This document shows, one piece after another, positions 23,178 to 30,080 of a stretch of 35,119 bases of DNA. This stretch comes from SIG447 sp045577075. Lineage in GTDB: Bacteria; Bacillota; Clostridia; UMGS1883; UMGS1540. The stretch covers positions 1 through 35,119 of the forward strand of contig JAZNHR010000053.1 of NCBI GenBank assembly GCA_045577075.1. Direction: 5' to 3'. The notes under the pieces were generated by a model that saw only the letters and a list, made by a program, of their open reading frames with translations, searched no databases and was not told the origin of the DNA. Each line of letters begins with the position of its first letter. Within the stretch, counting starts at the first letter, position 1. Position numbers and translations under genes: made by a program.

Positions 23178-23741
23178 TTATAGGTTTTCAGAAAGTTTCG
23201 TGATTTTCTCCGTCAAAATTTTAAAAATATTTGCAGAGGCGGAAACCTGCATCACAAGGTCGCTGATGCGCTCCCGATTTTCTGTCTCCAGATTCAAAAT
23301 AGGGTCTGCCACCGTGCGGACGTTTTCCGTCACATATAAATACGCCTTTCGTTGGTTTCGTACAAAGGAATCGTAAGTTTTCTGTACCTCTTCCGCGCTC
23401 AAATCCGCAGGAATCAGTTTCTGAATGGTTGCCATATCTAAGGTTTGCTTTAAGGTGCAGATAATCAGAAGATAGGCAAGATGTATTTTGGAATATTTCT
23501 TTTTGACGGGCGGTGGCATAATGCCAAGCTTTACATAATTGTTTATCATGGCAGAGGTAATAAACTTCTCTCGGCCAATGGTTTCATAATAAATCGCGAG
23601 GTATTTCCCAAGAAGGGAAAGCACCTGGTCCATATAAAGTTCCAAATCCGGCAGCGCGTCCCAGAGAGGCAGAGAATAGTGGGAAAGCCGTTCTTCCAGC
23701 TCGTCAAACGTTTTTGCCAGTTTTTCTCTTTCAATATACAT
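23178..23741 (-). CDS. DUF1836 protein (MerR-like regulator)
   Basis: 187 residues. The central block FITSAMINNYVKLGIMPPPVKKKYS and HLAYLLIICTLKQTLDMATIQKLI (about 85-140) is the DUF1836 signature, a MerR-like winged-helix arrangement. Such proteins are thought to be transcriptional regulators; partners and ligands are unknown. The ATG at 23741 (MYIEREK) is chosen since AAAGGAAG lies 8 bases upstream; an in-frame TTG 18 bases earlier overlaps that ribosome site. The C-terminus (TVADPILNLETENRERISDLV onward) is helical. It borders the phased array, but there is no direct evidence that it binds it. Confidence 0.88.
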   Translation of the reverse strand: MYIEREKLAKTFDELEERLSHYSLPLWDALPDLELYMDQVLSLLGKYLAIYYETIGREKFITSAMINNYVKLGIMPPPVKKKYSKIHLAYLLIICTLKQTLDMATIQKLIPADLSAEEVQKTYDSFVRNQRKAYLYVTENVRTVADPILNLETENRERISDLVMQVSASANIFKILTEKITKLSENL

Positions 23742-23771
23742 GCCACCACTTCCTTTCAAACTGCTTGTTTC

Positions 23772-23800
23772 ATTGTATCATAAAATACAGTCCCTTGCAA
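23772..23800 (-). promoter_or_regulatory. Promoter of the DUF1836 gene
   Basis: Minus-strand -35 TTGCAA (23795-23800), 17-bp spacer, -10 TACAAT (23772-23777). Confidence 0.7.
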
Positions 23801-23816
23801 GAAATTTCTGTATATA

Positions 23817-23846
23817 AAAACAGGCGCGGAATACCGCGCCTGTTTT
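23817..23846 (-). terminator. Terminator after the Gfo/Idh/MocA gene
   Basis: AAAACAGGCGCGG pairs with CCGCGCCTGTTTT around a 4-base loop, 11 bases after the stop codon. The T-run on the minus strand lies at the end of the stem (TTTTTATATA). Confidence 0.88.
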
Positions 23847-23857
23847 GCGTTTTGAAT

Positions 23858-25138
23858 TTAGAATTTAACCAGGGAATCAATTTCAACCGGCAAGCCTGTT
23901 GCAATGGATTTGTTTGCTGCGATCCCCGTAAGGATACTCATAGCACCGTCAATGTGATTTGCAGCGCGGTTAAATTCGTCTTCTTCCGGTGTGCCGAAGA
24001 GGTCATTGAGAAGAATCGGGTCACCGCCGCCATGGCCGCCGTCAACAGCATCTACTTTTACATCATAGGCTTCGCCGAACATGGGGAAAACACGAATCGT
24101 CTGCTTTTCTACGCAGCCGTCAACCGTGCCACCGCCGTTGATGTACGGCAGTTCAAGACTGGTCATTTCAACTCTGCCCTTGGAGCCGTTGAAAGCAATA
24201 CGATAGCCCTCGTAAGGCATGTATGCGTTAAGGGAGTAGGTCATGATAGCACCGTTTTTGTATTTAACGATAACACCCATGGTATCTTCAATGCTGATAC
24301 CGTCACCAAATACGCTCTGGTCACGGATGTAACCGTCATCCTTTTCAGCGTTTAAGTAAAGGTCGGCAAGTGCGCCGTCGTTTCTCATGTCAATGGCAAA
24401 GGGATCGCCTTCAGCCATGGGGTTGCCTGTGGAACGGTTGTAGAACTTAGTAATACCGCGATTTTCCGCATTTTCTCTGCCGTAGAACTTCAGGTCACCG
24501 AAAGCAAAAACAGTTTTCGGCTGTGTGTTCATCCAGAAGTTAATGAGGTCAAAGTGGTGGGTTGCCTTGTGTACGAGAAGACCGCCGCTGTTTCTCTTGT
24601 CGCGGTGCCAACGACGGAAATAGTCCGCACCATGGTACGTATCAAGAAGCCATTCAAAGTGTACGGAGAAAATATCGCCGATTACACCACTCTTAATAAC
24701 TTCGCGGCACTTTGTATGAAAGGGTGCATAGCGATAGTTAAAGCTTACGCGGATATTTTTGCCGGTACGCTTTTGTGCATCGAGAATTTCCTGGCATTTT
24801 TCAGCCGTCATGGTCATGGGCTTTTCCGTAACAACATCACAGCCCAGTTCCATTGCACGAATAATATATTTATGGTGTGTGCGGTCAACAGTCGTTACAA
24901 TAACGATGTCGGGCTTAAGGTCACGAATCATATCGTCGAACTTTTCTGCAGGATATGTAGGAACGGGCTCAAGACCAAATTCCTTCTGCAGCACGGAATT
25001 TGCATAGTCCATTCTTGTCTGGTTTATATCGCAAAACCCAACGAGCTCGGAAGTATCTTTAAAATCTCCTGCCGCAATGGCATGATAAAAGAATCTGGCA
25101 CGTCCGCCTACGCCGACTTGTACATAACGCTTTTTCAT
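23858..25138 (-). CDS. Gfo/Idh/MocA-family NAD(P)-dependent oxidoreductase
   Basis: 426 residues. The N-terminal Rossmann fold (VQVGVGGRARFF, about 5-16; FCDINQTR; the VTEKPMTMTAEKC loop with catalytic-type Lys in EKP) and the C-terminal alpha/beta GFO_IDH_MocA domain (HKATHHFDLINFWM, about 215-230) are clear. Members oxidise or reduce sugars, inositols and sugar derivatives with NAD(P). The Trp-rich middle (WLLDTYHGADYFRRWHRDK) is common in Clostridial homologues of unknown substrate. The start MKKRYVQVG follows AAAGGAG; a longer reading to 25204 overlaps the -10 box and is rejected. It may work on sugars released by the glycosidases at the right of the window. Confidence 0.9.
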   Translation of the reverse strand: MKKRYVQVGVGGRARFFYHAIAAGDFKDTSELVGFCDINQTRMDYANSVLQKEFGLEPVPTYPAEKFDDMIRDLKPDIVIVTTVDRTHHKYIIRAMELGCDVVTEKPMTMTAEKCQEILDAQKRTGKNIRVSFNYRYAPFHTKCREVIKSGVIGDIFSVHFEWLLDTYHGADYFRRWHRDKRNSGGLLVHKATHHFDLINFWMNTQPKTVFAFGDLKFYGRENAENRGITKFYNRSTGNPMAEGDPFAIDMRNDGALADLYLNAEKDDGYIRDQSVFGDGISIEDTMGVIVKYKNGAIMTYSLNAYMPYEGYRIAFNGSKGRVEMTSLELPYINGGGTVDGCVEKQTIRVFPMFGEAYDVKVDAVDGGHGGGDPILLNDLFGTPEEDEFNRAANHIDGAMSILTGIAANKSIATGLPVEIDSLVKF

Positions 25139-25159
25139 AATTTTTTCTCCTTTCTTTTT

Positions 25160-25186
25160 AGTCTCCTGCCTGTATTGCCTTGGAGA
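25160..25186 (-). other. Small hairpin in the oxidoreductase leader
   Basis: GTCTCC and GGAGAC form a 6-bp stem in the 5' leader, between the promoter and the ribosome site. No riboswitch class is recognised. Confidence 0.35.
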
Positions 25187-25199
25187 CCATCCGTTTTCA

Positions 25200-25227
25200 A
25201 TCATAACACTTTTTCTTGTTTTGTCAA
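25200..25227 (-). promoter_or_regulatory. Promoter of the Gfo/Idh/MocA gene
   Basis: Minus-strand -35 TTGACA (25222-25227), 16-bp spacer, -10 TATGAT (25200-25205), just after the comEC stop codon, giving the oxidoreductase its own start point. Confidence 0.75.
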
Positions 25228-25231
25228 GTAT

Positions 25232-27511
25232 TTATTCATATATTGTTTGCACCCACCTTCTGCCGGCGGAAAAAAGATAGATTCGCACGGTGCCGTTTTC
25301 ATCCGTTCTGTACGTAGGAATCTCCCTTTCCTTGTACAGTTTCAAGGCAGAGGCATGGGGATGGCCATAGCCGTTCTCGCCGCAGGAAACTATCGCCATA
25401 GCGGGGTTTGCCGCGTCAATAAATGCAGGCAGGGCAGACGTGTTTGCACCATGGTGCGGTACTTTTAAAATGTCGCAGGCAAGGTCCGCGCCCCGATAAA
25501 GAAGTCTTCGTTCGCCCTTTTCGTCTATGTCGCCCGTAAAAAGAATACGAGACCCTTCCGCCTCCAGCCTGTAAATAAGCCCGTTATTTTCTTCGCCGCC
25601 GGCTTTTGCATCAAAGCTTCCCACCGTGTACGCACCCATCGTCACCGTGTCGCCGTCTGTAAGATAGCGGACAGGTGTGCCTGCCCGCATAGCTGCCACC
25701 GCAAGTGCCGGCTTTAGTTCTTTACCCCCATGGTACGGCAGATACAATTTCTCGATAAACCCTGCCTCCAAAAGCCGTATCATGGCACCGCCGTGGTCGG
25801 TATGATAATGGGTCAGGAAGGCGGCATCAATTTTCGTAATGCCTTCCCTTTGCAAATAAGGAATTACCGTGTTTTCCGCAACATCGGTATATGCACTGCC
25901 GCCGCTATCTATTAAAAGGGTGCCGCTTTTGCCGGTGATGAGCGCGCAGTCACCGTTTCCAACGGACAGAAACGTAACGGTTGTAACATTTTTCCTGAAA
26001 AGTACGGCGGCGGCATCTCCTGTCAAAAGAGACAGTGCCAAAAGACAGACAACCAGCCCGTTACGGCGTTTCTTTTCCAGAAGCAGAAAAAGGGCTACTG
26101 CGAGAAGAATATAGCCTAAAAGCGCCAAAAGTCCCGGCTTTTGCAGGGTAAGATTTGCAAAAGGCAGCGCGGCACACCCGTCCGCCACAAGCAGAATATA
26201 TCGAACAGCTTTGTCTAAAAGCCAAAAAATCAAATCGGACAAAACAGGCACGCCGGAAAGGAAAATGCCAATAAAGCCTGCCACCAGCACCGGGGACAAA
26301 ACGGGAGAAACAAGAACGTTTGCCAAAATCCCCACCGTGCAAAGAGAGCCGAACTGCAGTGCCATCAGCGGCGTAAACCCTATACTTGCCGATAAAAACA
26401 TGGAAAATTCATCACGCAAAAACCGGGGCAAGCACATAAGTATCCGGCGAAAATGCTCGCCAAACAGTAATATCCCAAGGGTAGACGCGCAAGAAAGCTG
26501 AAAGCCCACATCAAACAGTATGCCGGGGCTTGTGGCACACATGGCAAACGCTGCAAAGGCAAGGGCAGTAAGACTATCGTTATCCCTACGGAAAAAGTCG
26601 GCAAGGAAAAAGACCGTCAGCATAAGGGCGGCACGAAGGACAGACGTGTCGGCACCTGTAAACAGCACGAAAAACCAAGTAAAAAGAAGATAGAAGGCCA
26701 CAGAGAAAAGCCGCTTTCGAATTTTGAAAATCCCAAACAGCAGCATACATGCACCCACAATGACACTCAGGTGCATCCCTGAAACGGCAACAACGTGGGA
26801 AAGGCCTGAAACGCGGAGACTTTCATGGGAATCGGCGTGCATGAGGGATACATCACCCGTTAAATACGCAGTTAGAAAACCTTCCGCTTCCTCGCTGACC
26901 CTGCCCCCTATGGCGTTTTGTGCCATGGTGCGAAGAGCATAGGCGGCATCCTTTGGCCGAAAGAGAGAAAAGGAATTACCGCGCACCTCCGTTCCCCCGT
27001 CTGCCGGGTATAAAAATGCGGTAACACCCTTTCCCATACAGTAAATTCGATAGTCATTCTCCCCGAAGTTTCGGGGCATGCGCGGTACATACGCCTTTTC
27101 CGAAATAAAAACGATGTCCCCATAGGAAAAATGCGTATCCCCTTCGGGATACACATATACCGATGTATAATCAATAAAACCGTTTTCGTCCCGCACCTCG
27201 CCGCGCACGAGAAGACGAAGCTTTTCGCCCATGCGGATTTCTTCCACTCTGCCCTCGACAGAAATCATTTTCCCCTCTAATGTGTCCAGCGATTTTTTGT
27301 ATGCGCCAAACTGCCAGAAAAAGCAAAGGGCACCCGTCAAAATTCCGACCGCGAGGCAAAGCAAAAGTTTTGTTTTTCCGTATTTTCGAAAGGCAAGCGC
27401 ACAAAGGACAAAGACGACTGCAAGTATAAAACAAAGCAGTATGGCCTTTGCTGCAAACGCGATGCCGGATAAAAAAGCAATCGAAAACCAAAAGAAATAC
27501 CGCTTTCCCAT
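25232..27511 (-). CDS. comEC: ComEC/Rec2-family DNA uptake channel
   Basis: 759 residues. Paired N-terminal membrane helices and an OB-fold-like DUF4131 region (about 5-180) are followed by the Competence domain with its hallmark SGLSHVVAVSGMHLSVI (235-251) and many membrane segments (to about 500). The C-terminal metallo-beta-lactamase-like domain has THYHTDHGG (567-575), GDID and KVPHHGAN, the metal-site pattern of an extracellular nuclease. ComEC carries single-stranded DNA across the membrane during transformation. Only 1 bp separates it from the patatin gene, so araC-patatin-comEC may form one transcript. Competence partners (comEA, comFA) are not in the window. Confidence 0.94.
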   Translation of the reverse strand: MGKRYFFWFSIAFLSGIAFAAKAILLCFILAVVFVLCALAFRKYGKTKLLLCLAVGILTGALCFFWQFGAYKKSLDTLEGKMISVEGRVEEIRMGEKLRLLVRGEVRDENGFIDYTSVYVYPEGDTHFSYGDIVFISEKAYVPRMPRNFGENDYRIYCMGKGVTAFLYPADGGTEVRGNSFSLFRPKDAAYALRTMAQNAIGGRVSEEAEGFLTAYLTGDVSLMHADSHESLRVSGLSHVVAVSGMHLSVIVGACMLLFGIFKIRKRLFSVAFYLLFTWFFVLFTGADTSVLRAALMLTVFFLADFFRRDNDSLTALAFAAFAMCATSPGILFDVGFQLSCASTLGILLFGEHFRRILMCLPRFLRDEFSMFLSASIGFTPLMALQFGSLCTVGILANVLVSPVLSPVLVAGFIGIFLSGVPVLSDLIFWLLDKAVRYILLVADGCAALPFANLTLQKPGLLALLGYILLAVALFLLLEKKRRNGLVVCLLALSLLTGDAAAVLFRKNVTTVTFLSVGNGDCALITGKSGTLLIDSGGSAYTDVAENTVIPYLQREGITKIDAAFLTHYHTDHGGAMIRLLEAGFIEKLYLPYHGGKELKPALAVAAMRAGTPVRYLTDGDTVTMGAYTVGSFDAKAGGEENNGLIYRLEAEGSRILFTGDIDEKGERRLLYRGADLACDILKVPHHGANTSALPAFIDAANPAMAIVSCGENGYGHPHASALKLYKEREIPTYRTDENGTVRIYLFSAGRRWVQTIYE

Positions 27512-27512
27512 C

Positions 27513-28358
27513 TTATTTTTCTAAAAATGCTTTCAGTCCCTCCATGTTGTTTTCGGCAACGCGCCGTCCTTCCCGGTACGCCTTCCAAAGCTTTTCCGGA
27601 TTTTTTTCAATTCTGTCGATCTCCAGTGCTTTTTCGGGACGAAGGACAAACACCTCGCCCTTCTCCTCTTTTTCCCGAATGTACGCCAACGTTTCGTTAT
27701 ATACGTCGGGTCTTTCCGCCATAGCGTCCACTAAATACGGGTATTTGCGAAGGAGCAGGCGCAAAAGCCCGGCGCCTTTTTTCTTCTTTGTATACGTAAG
27801 GGGTCTTGTCAATACCACCACGTTTTTGTCATAGCCGATGCCCTCCATAAACCGAAGAGGCACAGAGTCAGACATCCCGCCGTCCAAAAACAGTCTGTCG
27901 CCAATTTTTACAGGGCGGGATACAAGGGGCATAGAGGCAGAAGCACGCATCCAGAGTAAATCTTCGCCCCGCCCGGTGTCACATCGCCTGTAGACGGGCA
28001 TCCCTGTTTCAATATCGGTGGCAACGACGTAAAACACCGCAGGATTTTTTTCGTATGCTGCCTCGTCAAAGACGTCCAGCGTTTCGGGAAGCTCCCGATA
28101 ACAAAAATCCGCGCCGTATAAATCCCCCGTTTTGAGAAGGGAATACATACTGCAGTACCGCTTGTCGCGGCAATATTTTGTATTATATCGGATAACTCTG
28201 CCCACCTGCCCGGATTTATAGTTACAACCAAACACCGCCCCTGCCGAAACGCCGACAATACCATCAAACGTGATTGTATGCTCCATCATCACGTCTAAAA
28301 CGCCTGCCGTAAACATACCGCGCATGGCACCACCTTCCAAGATGAGTCCCTTTCGCAT
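27513..28358 (-). CDS. Patatin-like phospholipase
   Basis: 281 residues. The oxyanion-hole loop GGAMRG (9-14), nucleophile elbow GVSAG (36-40, S38) and the catalytic Asp in DGG (159-161) make a complete Ser-Asp dyad. No signal peptide, so cytoplasmic or peripheral. It belongs to the bacterial RssA/YjjU-like group of lipid acyl hydrolases; substrate unknown. AGGAAGGA precedes the ATG. It lies 18 bp after the AraC regulator and 1 bp before comEC, which suggests co-transcription. Confidence 0.93.
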   Translation of the reverse strand: MRKGLILEGGAMRGMFTAGVLDVMMEHTITFDGIVGVSAGAVFGCNYKSGQVGRVIRYNTKYCRDKRYCSMYSLLKTGDLYGADFCYRELPETLDVFDEAAYEKNPAVFYVVATDIETGMPVYRRCDTGRGEDLLWMRASASMPLVSRPVKIGDRLFLDGGMSDSVPLRFMEGIGYDKNVVVLTRPLTYTKKKKGAGLLRLLLRKYPYLVDAMAERPDVYNETLAYIREKEEKGEVFVLRPEKALEIDRIEKNPEKLWKAYREGRRVAENNMEGLKAFLEK

Positions 28359-28376
28359 GTTTTCCTTCCTTTCTTG

Positions 28377-29198
28377 TCAATTCGTATGAAAATAGCGTCT
28401 GTACTCCTGGGGAGACATGGAATACATGCTTTTAAATTGCTTTGAGAAGCTACAGGCATCCGTTTGCCCGATTTTTTTCATAATTTCCGTGATATACAAG
28501 TCCGTTTTCTCCAGATACCGCTTTGCCGTCTCCATTTTCAGCATTTTAATATACCGCGCCGGCGTCTGCCCCGTGCGGCTTTTAAAAAAACGAATAAAAT
28601 GATTGGGGTGCAAATGGAATGCCGCACTAAGCTCAGCAACGGAAAGGGGCGTATCAATATGCTTTTGAATATATTTTAGAATTTCGTCCATACGCGTATC
28701 GGTATTGTTTTGGACGGGAATTTCCGTTTCGGGATGGGACAGGCGAATGTATTCTGCCAAGAGTGCCAAAAGAATGGATTTTACCATGATACGGTCCGTT
28801 AAGGTTTTGCTAGCGGCAATTTCCGCGTAACGGGAAAACAGTCGCGCCGTTTCTCCTTCCTCTGGCATTTGCACCGCATAGGGAAGGCCGGAAAGGGCGG
28901 CAAGTCCCGTATCCGGATAAATATCAAAATGCATCCAGTATTTTTCAAACGGCTCCTCAGGAAAATTGGAATAGGCGTGGGGCGTATCGGCAGGAATAAA
29001 AAACCAGTCACCCTGCTTTGCCAGATACGTCTGTCCCGCAATCGTCAGGCGGCACGTGCCTTTTGTAATACAGTAAAATTTATTCTGGGTAAACGTATGG
29101 GTTGCGCGTTCCCAAACTACGCCACGGGCCGGCGCAAAATAGCCGCCGAGGTTACATACGATATTTAAATTGGCAAAATACGCCTCATAAAACTGCAT
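28377..29198 (-). CDS. AraC-family transcriptional regulator with cupin sensor
   Basis: 273 residues. The N-terminal cupin-type AraC ligand domain (about 15-160) includes KGTCRLTIAGQTYLAKQGDWFFI and PHAYSNF. The C-terminal double HTH spans about 168-270: LSVAELSAAFHLHPNHFIRFFKSRTG in the first and ITEIMKKIGQTDACSFSKQFKSMYSMSP in the second, the AraC signature. It should activate or repress in response to a small ligand, usually a sugar. It diverges from the creatininase/glycosidase operon through overlapping promoters, making that operon the likely target. AAGGAAGG precedes the ATG. Confidence 0.93.
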   Translation of the reverse strand: MQFYEAYFANLNIVCNLGGYFAPARGVVWERATHTFTQNKFYCITKGTCRLTIAGQTYLAKQGDWFFIPADTPHAYSNFPEEPFEKYWMHFDIYPDTGLAALSGLPYAVQMPEEGETARLFSRYAEIAASKTLTDRIMVKSILLALLAEYIRLSHPETEIPVQNNTDTRMDEILKYIQKHIDTPLSVAELSAAFHLHPNHFIRFFKSRTGQTPARYIKMLKMETAKRYLEKTDLYITEIMKKIGQTDACSFSKQFKSMYSMSPQEYRRYFHTN

Positions 29199-29252
29199 GA
29201 AAGCCTTCCTTTTCTGCGCTTGTTTTTGACAACAATCCAGTGCAAATCACCA

Positions 29253-29292
29253 TTGCTTTTTTCATTATATCATGATATAATGGGCTTGTCAA
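29253..29292. promoter_or_regulatory. Overlapping divergent promoters sharing an 18-bp palindrome
   Basis: Plus promoter: -35 TTGCTT (29253-29258), 17 bp, -10 TATAAT (29276-29281), for the creatininase operon. Minus promoter: -35 TTGACA (29287-29292), 17 bp, -10 TATAAT (29264-29269), for araC. Each -10 sits in the other's spacer, and together they form the perfect palindrome ATTATATCATGATATAAT (29264-29281). Confidence 0.85.
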
Positions 29293-29314
29293 TTATATGA
29301 AAGGAGATTTTAGT

Positions 29315-30064
29315 ATGCGAATAAACTATGAAACTGCTTACCCTTTAGAGCTTGAAAAAGCGAAGAAAGAGGGCTGGCCCATTCTGCTTCCGGTAGGCAC
29401 TTTGGAATATCATTCCACCCATTGCCCCTACGGCTGTGACGGGCTTGTGTCCCTCGGTATTGCAAACGAACTGGCAGAAAAGACAGACTGTGTGATTCTG
29501 CCGCCTGTATGGTACGGCGTTTCAAGCTATGCCGTAGGCGGCCCTGAAAAGAATACGATAAACATGGATGCAGATGTGCTGGAAGCCTATGTTTACAATA
29601 TTCTTTCTTCCCTATTTAAAAGCGGCTTTACCCGTAACATCAGTATTTTAATATTTCATCAGACCGAGGAATTTCTCCCCACAGCCCTCGCCTGCATGAA
29701 GGCGGCTAAAAAGCTGATTTTTGCCTATATGGAAGAAACGCGCGGCATCGGCTGGTGGGGCGACAATAAAAACGCGGCATTTTATGAAAATATGGCTGCA
29801 GAAGATAACCCGTGGAATTGGATTCGTGTCTTTAACGGTGCCCGTATGCCGCAGAATTACAATGCTGACCATGCCGGCAAATACGAATGCTCCATGCTGG
29901 AAGCCCTCTTCCCCGGCTCCATCAAATTGGAACGCCTCGATGCGGCGGATGACTGGTTTGCCCGAAACTCGAAAGAAATGAGCGTAGAAATGGGCCGCGA
30001 GCTTGTAGACACAGCCGTTTCTTCCATTTTAAAAGCATGGCGTGACGGCAGCCGCTGTTACTAA
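29315..30064 (+). CDS. Creatininase-family protein
   Basis: 249 residues of the creatininase/creatinine amidohydrolase fold. The metal-binding start PVGTLEYHSTHCPYGCD (26-42; E31, H33, D42) fits the family pattern PxGSxEQHGPHLP-TD. The later region DHAGKYECSMLEALFP (185-200) matches HAGExETS but with Lys replacing the first Glu, and the usual NGHGGN loop is replaced by FHQTEEF (H115). So the metal site may be altered. The family includes amidohydrolases of varied substrates and many proteins of unknown role; linkage to a glycosidase hints at a sugar-amide or sugar-linked substrate. The ATG at 29315 is chosen since AAAGGAGA lies 8 bases before it. Confidence 0.85.
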   Translation: MRINYETAYPLELEKAKKEGWPILLPVGTLEYHSTHCPYGCDGLVSLGIANELAEKTDCVILPPVWYGVSSYAVGGPEKNTINMDADVLEAYVYNILSSLFKSGFTRNISILIFHQTEEFLPTALACMKAAKKLIFAYMEETRGIGWWGDNKNAAFYENMAAEDNPWNWIRVFNGARMPQNYNADHAGKYECSMLEALFPGSIKLERLDAADDWFARNSKEMSVEMGRELVDTAVSSILKAWRDGSRCY

Positions 30065-30080
30065 AAAAGGAGGATGTCGT

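Noticed and set aside
25139..25204. Extended start of the Gfo/Idh/MocA gene
   Set aside because: The extension overlaps the -10 box and leader, and the ribosome site fits the ATG at 25138.
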